Positions 44,112-54,210 of a DNA stretch of 64,000 nucleotides are shown piece after piece. The notes under the pieces were generated by a model. The model did not search any database. It saw only the letters and a list, made by a program, of their open reading frames with translations, and was not told the DNA's origin. A program made the position numbers and the translations under genes. Source of the DNA: Phytophthora hibernalis (lineage: Eukaryota; Oomycota; Peronosporomycetes; Peronosporales; Peronosporaceae); NCBI GenBank assembly GCA_012656075.1, contig JAAKBF010000215.1:62001-126000 (forward strand), given 5' to 3'. How positions within the stretch are numbered: the stretch's first letter is position 1; every line of letters starts with the position of its first letter.

Positions 44112-45192
44112 ATGGTAGGCAAGAAGAACAAGCAGGGCGACCTCACCAACACAAACGAGAACGGAGGAGAGGGTAAATGTAGAGGCCGCGCAAGCCACGC
44201 GAGTCCACCCAGCACGAGTCGCGCCACGATCACGCGAACGCAGAGATGGAGGAAAGCGCCTACGAGGATATCACCGAGCTACACGACACTGACCTCGACG
44301 ATGGTGATGCGCAGTTGGTCAATGACTATGGTACGTAGTTGAAGGCACGAAGACATGAGGGTTATACCACAGCAGTGCTGGAGATTCAGGACCACGTCTC
44401 CACATGTTGCGCTTGGAGTAGATCTTCACGCACAAGAGAGGAGAGACGGCATCCGTGGCCATCTTGTTCAACGGATCAGAGTATTAGCGTTAATTGACGC
44501 CCATGTCGGCCCGGAAGATGAAGAGCATGCTTTGCAACCCGCTTCTGTCTCCGAGCGAGCATGTGTTGGGGGAAATGCAGTTGAATTTTAGAGGGAGGAT
44601 CTTAATGAGTTAGATGACAACGAGATCATATCGTTGTGCTTGTTATGCATTATTGCTGTGGCACTTGGACAGCTGGATGGAAGAGTCCGATCACAGAGAA
44701 AATAGTGGTTCGGACAGAATTTTACTCTACTCTCAAAGCTCAGCATACACGAACTGCCTACAAGAAAACGCTTCGCTGCAGACCAGATTCATTTGACGCA
44801 CTGGTACTCATATTGGAGCCTCTGTACGTCAAGAAGTACGGACTTCCTGCACAAAACACTTAATACTGATTTGATATTGGGCTTACTGCATTGCTGACGT
44901 ATTATGACAACGGGTGCGGCATTGATGGAGACGAGATTGGCGGAGCTTTGGAATGTCGAGAGCAGTTGCAGGAGTTTACATCAAGAGGCTAGAGGATCTC
45001 CTCTATGACATGACGCCCAATGTCATTTACTTTCCAGCTCTCTGCTATTGATTACTGGGACGCTTTAGTGAAGGGGTTTGTCGACTGTGGAAGTGACTTT
45101 CCTGATGTTGCCTGTGTTTGACGGCACCATTATACAGACGCGGCGTCCACGCAATCACATGGTTCGTTGCACTGGTTCTGATGTTGGTGTAC
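44112..45192 (+). pseudogene. PIF/Harbinger transposase gene, left part, interrupted by Gypsy
   Basis: It begins MVGKKNKQGDLTNTN with a charged, disordered N-terminus (EMEESAYEDITELHDTD after a frame change). Then come RRDGIRGHLVQRIRVLALID and, nearer the break, FYSTLKAQHTRTAYKK, DALVKGFVDCGSDFPDVA and VFDGTIIQTRRPRNH, the first DDE aspartate motif of PIF/Harbinger (DDE_Tnp_4) transposases. It is cut at 45192 by the Gypsy LTR; the reading resumes in frame at 57954. Stops and frame changes upstream suggest it was already decaying or contains introns I could not settle. Confidence 0.7.
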
Positions 45193-46170
45193 TGTGGAGA
45201 AGCGGCCTGTCGGAGGGCGGTGCAACGCGAAATGCCGACGTAAAAGTGGAGTGCCGGAGAGTGACGAAGTCTGGCTGACCGTTTTGATGGCTGTCGACCC
45301 AGAGCAACGGGAAATGGAATTTTCCGCAGGAAAGACGGAGACGGATCAGACAGCGGCCCCGCCCCGTTTATATGCAACCGTGGGACGAGGTCTGCGACAC
45401 GGGGACCCACGGTCGGAGACAATGTTTACGCCCTGATCTACAACCCCGACCGACGGACCCCGATCTGGCAACTCGACGGACCCCGATCTAGCAACTCGGA
45501 AGACCCCGATCAAAACCCGACTAACCCCGATGTGGCAACTGGGTCACGTGATCAGGGTAAGTCAGGACAACGATGATGGGTAAGCACGGCGGGAAGTGAT
45601 AGGAAGAAAGCCAGAAGGCCAACGTGTGGCGAGGAAGGCATTGATAGGATAGGACAACATAAGGCTCAGTCCCGAATTCTCTTTGTGATACGCAAGTGGA
45701 TTTGCTTCGTCCCAAGAGCCAGCAGCCTCGACCGAGAAGATCCCCAGGATAACCGGCCCGTCGTCCGCTGCTGGATCGGTGTACTCAACCCCCAACATCC
45801 CGTGCCCAATAGGAGGGACACGTTAAACGATACCGTCCAGGCGTTGCTGATAACCCGACGCCGAAGACGAAGAACGCACTGACCCGATAACGCCGTGCAT
45901 AACCGAGGAACGCCGGCTCGATAACGCCGCACGTCCAAGGTCAAAGAGGAGAGGACGTCGGCACGCACGAGTGAGACGTCAGAGTAAGAGCGACGCAGAG
46001 CGAGGAGAATCCGCGCTGCGCCTGAGAAGCACGCTTCAAGGTTCCTAACTACTTAGATCACACCCTACCCAGAGATACGCTACTCAAACAACCGGAAATT
46101 TGCCCGACGTTAGCGCGAAGGGTTAGTGCGAGGACGACTTTGCAGATTTCTGCTCAGGCGCTACCCACAA
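45193..46170 (+). repeat. 5' LTR of Gypsy family C
   Basis: Begins TGTGGAGAAGCGGCC and ends CCACAA. Compared with the 3' LTR it has about 66 extra bases near 45266-45331 (after GAGAGTGA), otherwise scattered single differences. Confidence 0.9.
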
Positions 46171-48474
46171 TGGTGCCGCGACCCGGGAGTACTACTCCGG
46201 AAGATGGGGTAACGATCAAGAAGGAACCGGAAGCGGGAGCGCCGTCGATCAGAAGGTCGTTGACGGTAAGTGAGCTCGAGGAGAGACCTGACGCGTCGTG
46301 GAGCTCCGAGGGAACCTTCACGACAGGCCATGGTGCCAGCGATAAAGAGGAGGAGTTCGAAGAACAGTTCGCCGTTCCCGATGTGGCTTCCCGGAAGCCA
46401 CCAAGGGTCTTGACTCACATCGAGACCCCTCCGGTCCGAAGTCTGTAAAGACCGAAGACCAACAAACCCCGTCCGCCAAGCCCAGGCGCAAGAACAAGAA
46501 GCCGAAGAAGAAGCTACGCGCGCCAGGTTCGGTGGACGACATCCCGCTAAAGCCGGCCGACAAAGACGCGGGACGAGAGTATACGGCCGACGAACTAACC
46601 TACGGACTGAGTCGCGTCGAGCTGTTCAGACAGCTGGAGCGCCATCCGGTTTTGGACTTCCTCAAGCCGAAGCTAATCGGAGAGCTCCGAGGGCCCTGCC
46701 CGATCCCCGTCCTGGAGGATCTCACGAGCGTACGCCTTGCGGCGTCGGCGCTTTTCAAGATGCTGCGCGGTTCAGGTTTCGTGTTGGGGCGTTCGAGATG
46801 GAGAAGGTATACGACTGGGACTTGTTGTCCTGGAAGGACGCGATTCACGTACTCATCGACCCCTGGCGGTGTTGGTCGGGACGGTGAAAGCTCCGTCGCA
46901 GAGCCCACTCAAAGACAGCTCGACCTCGACGCAGCCGCACCCACCCGCTTCCGTACCGGGCCACAACTCCGACAGTAGCATCGAGTCGCCTAAACGGATG
47001 CAGATGCCTCCAGGCCAACCGCCGTGGGTGAAGCGAGCGCAGGCCCTACCAGCCTACCACTTCCCACAGCGGGTGCCTACTTCCACAGAGGTCTTGGCGC
47101 CGCCACAACAGGAGACCCCGACCGCGAACGAAGGTGCGATTCCCAAGTCGCTCGAAGACGCGTTAGTCCGTCTGATGCAATCGACGATGATGCGCACCTC
47201 CGTTTCCCGGTACAGGCGCTACGGTGACCGCCCCGCTGAAGACGGCCGAACCGAAGCCTGCGACGACGACCCCTCAAGCGGACGTCGATGTGGCCATGGA
47301 ATCGGTGAGCTCGCGCGGGTCGACGCACGCCAAGGAGACTCCACGCGGCCGTGACGAAGACCCAGACGACTTGTTCGACCTAGATAATGGTACGACCGGG
47401 AATACGGCGGCGATCTCCTCTGCCACGGCCGGTGTTGCCAGCGGAGGAGTGACGCGTGTACGTCTATCCGCGTTCTCGGAACTGAAGGAGTTCCACGGAC
47501 GCGACCAGCGAGGAGAAAGCCCGAGCCTGGCTGAATCGGGTCAAGTCCGCGTCTAGACGGGATGGGATGACGGGCGATGAAGTGTGTGCCCTGTTCGGAG
47601 ATCTGATGTCGGGCCCAGCACGCCAATGGTATCTGCAGCTGAGTCGCAATGTCAAGAAGTCGTGGACAAACCTGACGGAGCAGTTCCGTATTCAGTATTG
47701 CGGGAAGGAGTGTCGATGGCGAGCAGATATTATCACGCGACCAAGCGCTCCGATGAAACGCCACTTGAATATCTGTATCGGTCGTAGCTGGCATGCGAGC
47801 CAACGTCCACTACGACGACGGCTCGGTGGAAGAAAAGAGGGAACATGTCGAGCTCTTCATCCATACGCTCGACACGCAAGAACAAGAGCTGGCTTCCCGT
47901 CTGACCTTGATGGAGATTCCCGATGTCGAGACGTTGGAGAAGAAACTACGCGCCCGACAACGCGGACTAGCTCGTCAAAAGAAGACTCTCTTCGGATCCA
48001 ACAAGTTCCGTCAGAAAGCACCCCCCGCCACCACCGGTCGCGCGATTCACGCGATTCAGACTGCGACGGACGAATGTGACTCGGGACGCGATGCTCAAGA
48101 TAGCGACGACCAGTTGTACGACCAAGATCGGGATGCCGAAGAACGAGCTCGACTGCTGACGACCGGCCACGCCCTCGGGCGAAAACGCGTCGCAACCCTG
48201 TCGCAGACGACCCAAGACAGGACCGGCCCAAATGTCGTCAATGCGGTTCACGCCGTCATACAGAGGAAGACTGTTGGGCATGCTGACCTGCCAGAAATGT
48301 GGAGGTCATCATCCGTCCGATCGTTGCCTACGGACCTGCAAAGCTTGTGGGGAAGTCCATGAAGCTGGGAAATGCCCGTTGGAAGAGTTCTTCAACCAGA
48401 TCCGTCAGTGGTACAGTCCGCAGAAACACGCTGGGATGCTGCCGCCGCAGGCCGAAAAGATGTTAAACTAGATC
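46170..48474 (+). pseudogene. Gag of Gypsy family C
   Basis: An N-terminal disordered acidic part (EELEERPD-type and KRKNKKPKKK-like segments) leads to the retrotransposon gag core: FHGRDQRGE, MTGDEVCALFGDLMSGPARQ, WYLQLSR, WTNLTEQFRIQY, TPLEYLYR, EKREHVELFIHTL. It ends with two CX2CX3HX4C knuckles (CQKCGGHHPSDRC and CKACGEVHEAGKC) and a stop at about 48471. At least five frame changes interrupt it; many could be single-base sequencing deletions as in the island genes. Confidence 0.8.
46171..46188 (+). other. Primer-binding site of Gypsy family C
   Basis: TGGTGCCGCGACCCGGGA abuts the LTR end, identical to family A. The A before it makes an ATG that opens the gag frame (MVPRPGSTTPEDG), so gag may begin on the PBS itself. 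Confidence 0.8.
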
Positions 48475-48677
48475 GCTCGCTGGTTGGAAAGCCAGTACGA
48501 GACGAGCGATCCGTTTCCGTCTATGCATATGTGGCCCAGAGGCCACCCGAGGGCCAAGGAAAACCTGACTACCCCGGTCGATAATACATGTGAACCCAAC
48601 CGGGAACCCACCTCGTATGAACGTGCTCCCCGGGTGTTAAATATTCGACGCCCGGACGACTATGAGAGGGAGCTCCG

Positions 48678-49091
48678 TTGGACGTGATTGACTTGCAGCC
48701 AGGAGAACGGCGCGGATACTGGAAATATTACGCGCCGGACAAGTGGTACCGACAAGCCAAGATTAATGGGAAGCTAAACAACCGCCGTGCGACTCTGTTG
48801 CTCGATACTGGTGCCGAGGTGTCCATCATAGACACCACCTTTGCTCGTGAGGTAGGCTGCCAGATCGACACGGGCGTGACGCAGAACTGCGTCGGGATCC
48901 GGGACGAGACGTATTACACGGTGGGAAGAACGCGGATCAAAGTGACCTTAGGCGGAAACCTGGTGTACTTCTTGAACATATGGGTCGGAGAGCTTGTCGG
49001 TCAAGACGCGATTTTGGGGATGAACTTCATGGTGCCAGCAGGGTCCGCATCGACACTGCGGACGGCACGGCATGCCTACCCGACGAAGTGA
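48678..49091 (+). CDS. Aspartic protease domain of Gypsy family C
   Basis: Frame with ATLLLDTGAEVSIIDTTFA, the DTGA catalytic box of retropepsins, followed by the flap region and ILGMNFM, equivalent to the usual ILG(M/L)DF end. It would mature the Gag-Pol polyprotein. The frame is lost shortly after the domain; the linker up to the RT continues in other frames (49072-50006). Confidence 0.8.
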   Translation: MDVIDLQPGERRGYWKYYAPDKWYRQAKINGKLNNRRATLLLDTGAEVSIIDTTFAREVGCQIDTGVTQNCVGIRDETYYTVGRTRIKVTLGGNLVYFLNIWVGELVGQDAILGMNFMVPAGSASTLRTARHAYPTK

Positions 49092-49974
49092 GGATCCAGA
49101 TGATCGGGAGAAGACCGTTGTATGGCGCGAAGATGCACCCGGTCACGGTAAAAGTGGGGACTCCGTGAGGATCGACCCTGGAAGATCGCACGATGTCCCC
49201 CTCCGACCGGATAAGAACACTCCGAAGCTCTGGGTCACCAGAGGAGACTTGTGGGTAACCTCCGTCGTTAAAGGGAAGATCGGGCGGCGTACGTACTTGC
49301 GGATAACCAATATCGCCGACAAGACGGTCTCAATTGACTCACTCGTGACTCTAGCCTGGTGGACGGCCGACGATGCTCTGCCGCGGGAATTCGGTTCGTC
49401 CAGGCAAACTCGCGACGGTACAAGGAGTGGCAGAACCTCGCGTATGGTGCCACCTGCGATGCGGACCACCACTGGTCCGACGAAGGTAGCGACAGACCCG
49501 GTGGGCCTTTGGTGGAACACCCGACCTATGAGACCCCAAAGGGAATCCTGCATCGAGGGAAGACACGCCGTCAAGCCAGGGGAGAATAGAATCGGCCGCC
49601 CAAGGTGATGGTGACGTTCATCACCCCGAAACAGGGAGAGGACCCCAAGCAGCCACACGAACTGGGACAGGGGACGACCGCGGTCGGAACCTCGAACGAA
49701 GAAGTGGGTAATGACGATCCTGAGATATCACCAGGAAAGGCGGGAGAGCCAGACCCCATAAATCAGGTGGCCGAGAATAAAACGGGCGACGTGGAGGCTG
49801 AGGACGCCGTAATCTTCCACGAAGGTTCGGAGCTCTTCGCCGAGGAATTGCAAGCAGAGATGGCTGTCCTCCCAGAAATCTCCCTGACCGAAGAAGTGAA
49901 GATCGAAGACCTCAAGGTCGGACGACCTACAGGAGTGACGCCGGAGATCGCCGCGGGGAAGAGGAGCGGCTACG

Positions 49975-50923
49975 TCAAATCATCTGGAAACGACGGAAAT
50001 GGCTGATCGGGAAGGGCAACGCTTTACCTCCCGCGGCCATTGGAGTTGTCTGCGATATTGACGTAGGCGACGCGAAGCCCGTAGCGCAACGTGTACGCAA
50101 GCTACCAGTTCAGAGAGCCAGTCTCGGCTTTACTCAAGGGGCTTCTCAGCGCGAGGATGATCCGACCCTCGAGATCTCCATGGGCCTCGCCGATCGTCGT
50201 GATCGTGAAGAAGAATGGGGTCGACATCCGACTCTGCATTGACTATCGCCTGGTGAACGGATTGACTCAATTGATGGTATACCCCATGCCACTGATCAAC
50301 GACCTGCTCGAAGATTTGGACAAGTACCTTTGGTACTGCTCGCTCGATATGGCAAGCGGATTCTGGGTCATCCCCATGACCGATCGAGCCCGGCTGGTAT
50401 CAGCCTTCATCACCCCGTTCGGGTTGTTCGAGTGGACGCGGATGCCGTTTGGATTGTGCAATGCACCGCAAATATACCAGCGACTGATCGACAACGCGCT
50501 CTACGTTTTTGGAGCGTCGCGCCGAACCGCGAGACTCAAGACGTCTACGACGGAGGAAGACCAGCAGCCCCGGGCACTCCGTCCGTGTTGGGCCGACGTT
50601 CGTACATTGACGACATCCTGATCGAAGGTTCGTCGTGGGGCGATCTGTGGGCGAAAGTGGAACGTTTGTTTGACGCCTGTGAGAAATGGCACCTATCCAT
50701 CAGCGTGGAGAAGAGCGAGTGGGGTATATCGAATGTCGCGTATCTGGGTCACAGTGTGTCGGAATACGGACTAGAGGCGAAGCCGAAGAATTTGGAGTCG
50801 CTGACAGCACTGACGTTCCCGCGCACGTTGAAAGGACTCCAGTCCTTATTGGGCAGCCTCAACTATTACCACAGGTTCATCGCAGATTTCGCGATCTACG
50901 CGACCACGCTATATTCTCTCTGA
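49975..50923 (+). pseudogene. Reverse transcriptase domain of Gypsy family C
   Basis: Order seen: RKWLIGKGNALPPAA, VAQRVRKLP, SPWASPIVVIVKKNG, IRLCIDYRLVN, YPMPLINDLLEDL, WYCSLDMASGFW, MPFGLCNAPQIYQRLID, the catalytic SYIDDILIEG, LGHSVSEYGL and LKGLQSLLGSLNYYHRFI. Frame changes occur before SALLKGLLSA and between NALYVFGAS and YIDDI, so the copy is broken as read. All catalytic aspartates are present. Confidence 0.85.
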
Positions 50924-50929
50924 AGCGAC

Positions 50930-51340
50930 TTCGACGATTACACCTCCAACCCGGACGTACGATCCCAACCAAAGTGGACGCATGCCCTCAACGCGTTTGA
51001 TACGCTCAAAACAAAGTTTGCACAGACCCCGATGCTGAAGCATTTCGACGAGGCGCGGGACCCGATCGTGATCGTGTATGCTAGTGAATGGGTGATCTCG
51101 GCTGACCTCGCACAGACCCACGACGGTGTGTGTATGCCGGTGAAGTTCACTAGTCGCACGTTGAAGCCGAACGAGCTGAACTACGACATCGTCGAGAAAG
51201 AGATCTTGGCACTCCTACGCGTCCTGAGTGATTGTTTCACCATGCTAGCCGGGAAAACGGTTCGCGTCTGGACCCGATACACGACAATAGCTTGGTTGTT
51301 CCGATCCAAGGGACTATAGGGACGTTTGTCGCAATGGCCC
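50930..51340 (+). pseudogene. RNase H domain of Gypsy family C
   Basis: Reads DPIVIVYASEWVISADLAQ, VKFTSRTLKPNELNYDIVEK, EILALLRVL, then WLFRSKGL before a stop and GRLSQWPAILSPW beyond it in the same frame. The usual first aspartate (YASDW) is Glu here. Confidence 0.75.
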
Positions 51341-51536
51341 GCGATCTTGTCACCATGGAAACTCAACATATGCCTATCTGCGAAAGGACTAGAGGAAATC
51401 CTGGGTACTCTGGCCGCGAGCATCACGCCATGGGCATTCATCGATGCGGCGTTGGAAGACATCGCTCCACGAAAACGTCCGTCGAGGGCTACCGAAATCC
51501 CGACTCCGACCATAGCAGCCGGGGAGGAACTACACG

Positions 51537-51880
51537 TCATGAGTTTTGAGAAGTCGGTGCGTTCAGTGGTGTCATCTGGAAACTACCCGGATGGAAGATC
51601 GTGCACGCGGCATCAGGCTACGCCACGGATCTTACTGTTAATGAAGCTGAACATCGTGGTATGCTGCAGGGGTACTCGCTTCTGGATGAGGTGAAAGTCT
51701 CCCACCTGATCGTATGCGGCGACTCGAACCTAGCCATCAGACAGATGAGGGACGAGATGGACTGTAAGTCGCCAGGATTGAAGCTACTGAGGCAACGGCG
51801 CGGGACGTCCTACGAAAATGGCCGAAACACGACCTGTATCATCTACGACGAGATTGGAACGCCAGTGCCGATCTTCTAGC
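51537..51880 (+). pseudogene. Second (additional) RNase H domain of Gypsy family C
   Basis: Frames give GWKIVHAASGYATDLTVNEA, EHRGMLQGYSLLDEVKV, LIVCGDSNLAIRQMRDEMDC, the E and D motifs of a type I RNase H of the archaeal-like kind. Additional domains of this sort are described for plant Tat and for oomycete Gypsy elements. The expected N-terminal SFDGS motif reads SFEKS, and a frame change lies between the motifs. Confidence 0.65.
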
Positions 51881-52242
51881 CGGACAGGCTCTCCAGCGTC
51901 AAGCTGGCATCAGAGCACAGTCACCCGAGGAATTGCGAGACTTGAATACGCTAAATCGCTTGACGGAGGTCATCCGACCCAGGGAACGTGATCGGGTAAA
52001 CCTCGACCTAGGACCTAAGCCCTCCGATCCAGAACCTGAGACGCCCGATCTAGGCCGATCAGAAGGAGAAACTGTCGATGAGAGACCAGGGACGGTTCCT
52101 GGTGTTGCCAATGACCACGAGGTCAGCAGCGGCCCGAAACGCACCCACCACAGACATATCCCCAGGAGTTTTACAGGAGTCGGTAGTACAGCGTCTGTGA
52201 CTTGATCGGATTCGGATCGCCCAAGACGAGGAACTCTGGATC

Positions 52243-53130
52243 GTGAATCTCAAGAAGTATCTGAGCGGCGATCTTGGGGAACTCTCGCGCCGAGAAGCGA
52301 AGAATTGCAGTGAGATCGCACACCAATATGAAGAAGGCGAAGGAGGCTTGCTCTACTATCACGCAAAAGGCGATGAGTCGACCGAAGAACGCGATATGAT
52401 CATGAAGTTGGTAGTTCCGGAGACACTCCGCGAGGACGTGTTGCACCACTATCACACGAGTCTGGAAGGGGCCCACCAAGGAATTGGACGGACCTACAAA
52501 CGGCTACGGCGCCATTTCCACTGGCCGGGACTATTCCGGAACGTGCAGCGCTACGTAGGCGAGTGTACCGACTACGAAACGGGAAAAGGGAGACCGACTA
52601 TCCAAGGCGAATCTCCGGGTAACATCGTGGCAACGTATCCGTTCCAAGTTATCGCAATGGATCATATCCCATCACTGCCCGCGTCGTATAAAGGGAACAC
52701 CGAACTCCTCGTGTGGGTCGATTTGTTCACGGGTTTCGTAATCGTGAAGGCGAATAACTCCAGAACAGCACAGACCGTCGCGGAAGCGTACGAGGAAGCA
52801 GTTTTCCGAAGGTTCGGAGCAAGCGAAGCCATCCGACATGATCGGGAGCCGAGCTTCATGTCCGACTTCTTCAGAGCATTCAATAAACTGATGGGCCAGA
52901 AGCAGTGAGCGACCCTCGCTTATCGACCGCAGGCCAATAGAGCTGCGGAACGCATGGTGCAAACAATCACAAGAGCGATTAAGACGTACATCACGGACGT
53001 GGACCAGCGAGACTGGGACGAATACGCCGAGCGACTTACCTTCGCGCTGAACACGGCACATGACCGCACGATGAACGAAACCCCGTTTTACCTAGTACAC
53101 GGTTGGGACCCCGGTCCACACTAGAAGCGT
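52243..53130 (+). pseudogene. Integrase of Gypsy family C
   Basis: The zinc-binding part has HHYHTSLEGAHQGIGRTY, but its second Cys is Tyr (GECTDYETGKG). The DDE core reads VIAMDHIPSLP, IRHDREPSFMSDFF, a TGA at 52906, then RPQANRAAERMVQ. ALNTAHDRTMNETPFYLVHG follows, then a TAG. It joins the element to DNA; this copy has two internal stops. Confidence 0.85.
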
Positions 53131-53231
53131 CGCTCGCAGTCAGCAACACGCCACGGCGCGACGCAGACGCCAGACGATGAAGGCTACGGATCCAACGACA
53201 CTACAAAGCTGCACGGGCACAAGCGTTAGAA

Positions 53232-54035
53232 TTGATCCGGGACGCGGTCAACACCCGAGCCCGTCTCCAAAACGAAGCCGCGACGGAACATTCGATCGAG
53301 GCTGGCTCACAGGTCTGGTTGTACCTGGATCGGGTTGAACCGGGCTACGCGCGCAAACTCGTACACATGTGGCACGGCCCATTCCGCGTGGTCGAGCTCA
53401 TAAATACATGCGTCGCACGTCTCGAGATCAGAGGCACGCCCTACCAGTTGCACCCGAACGTACACATCTCCAAGTTGAAACCCGTCCGCCAATTCCCGTC
53501 GCGGCCCGCGCTGTTACTGACAGTGCCCACCGACGAGCGATTCGATTTCGACGAGGAATTCCTCCCGGAAGACAGCTGGGGAATTAGTGACCTGGAGGAA
53601 GATGTACATGAGGTGGAGCAAATACTGGATATGCGCGACGGACGTTCCACACGATATGGGCGGATACGACGCGAATTCGAGGTGAAGTGGAAGGGATACT
53701 CAGACGCGTCTTGGGTCGACGAACAAGATCTCAACTGTGGGGGCTGCTGTACGATTTTCTGCGGCAACGGACATGTCGAAACCGGTTCGGTGTCATGCAA
53801 TCACATGAAAGTGTGGGCGCAACGGAACCTGGCGCAGCAGAACCCGACGAGGCGGGGTAGGCGTCGTAGGGCGCGGAATAAGTCGACAGGGGGGCCGTCG
53901 ACAGGAGGAACGGAGGGGAACTCCACGTCTGGACAGGACCAGATCGGAGCGTGTCGAGCAGACGCATACGAAGTCGGCGGGGAGGCCGCCGATGGGAGGA
54001 ACGGAGGAACGCTTGTCTGGGAGAGGCCAGATTGA
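53232..54035 (+). CDS. Integrase C-terminal GPF/Y module and chromodomain of Gypsy family C
   Basis: The open frame contains GSQVWLYLDRVEPGYARKL, WHGPFRVVELINTCVA (GPF/Y module), LHPNVHISKLKPV, then the chromodomain EVEQILDMRDGRSTR and FEVKWKGYSDASWVDEQDLN. It is followed by a Lys/Arg/Gly-rich low-complexity tail. Chromodomains steer integration to particular chromatin. The frame is intact here. Confidence 0.85.
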   Translation: MIRDAVNTRARLQNEAATEHSIEAGSQVWLYLDRVEPGYARKLVHMWHGPFRVVELINTCVARLEIRGTPYQLHPNVHISKLKPVRQFPSRPALLLTVPTDERFDFDEEFLPEDSWGISDLEEDVHEVEQILDMRDGRSTRYGRIRREFEVKWKGYSDASWVDEQDLNCGGCCTIFCGNGHVETGSVSCNHMKVWAQRNLAQQNPTRRGRRRRARNKSTGGPSTGGTEGNSTSGQDQIGACRADAYEVGGEAADGRNGGTLVWERPD

Positions 54036-54210
54036 GAAGTGACGATGAGGAAGTCTGGAGGGCGGCCCGTTGGCTGAAGATGGGACGATGAAGGGTCGTC
54101 TCATAAAAAGATCACAAAAGAAAACAAAGACCAAAGCACGAGTGTGAAAGGAGTGGCAGAAAGGAGTATTCAACGGTTATGCTTATGAAAAGGGACGTTC
54201 GACCCTACGC

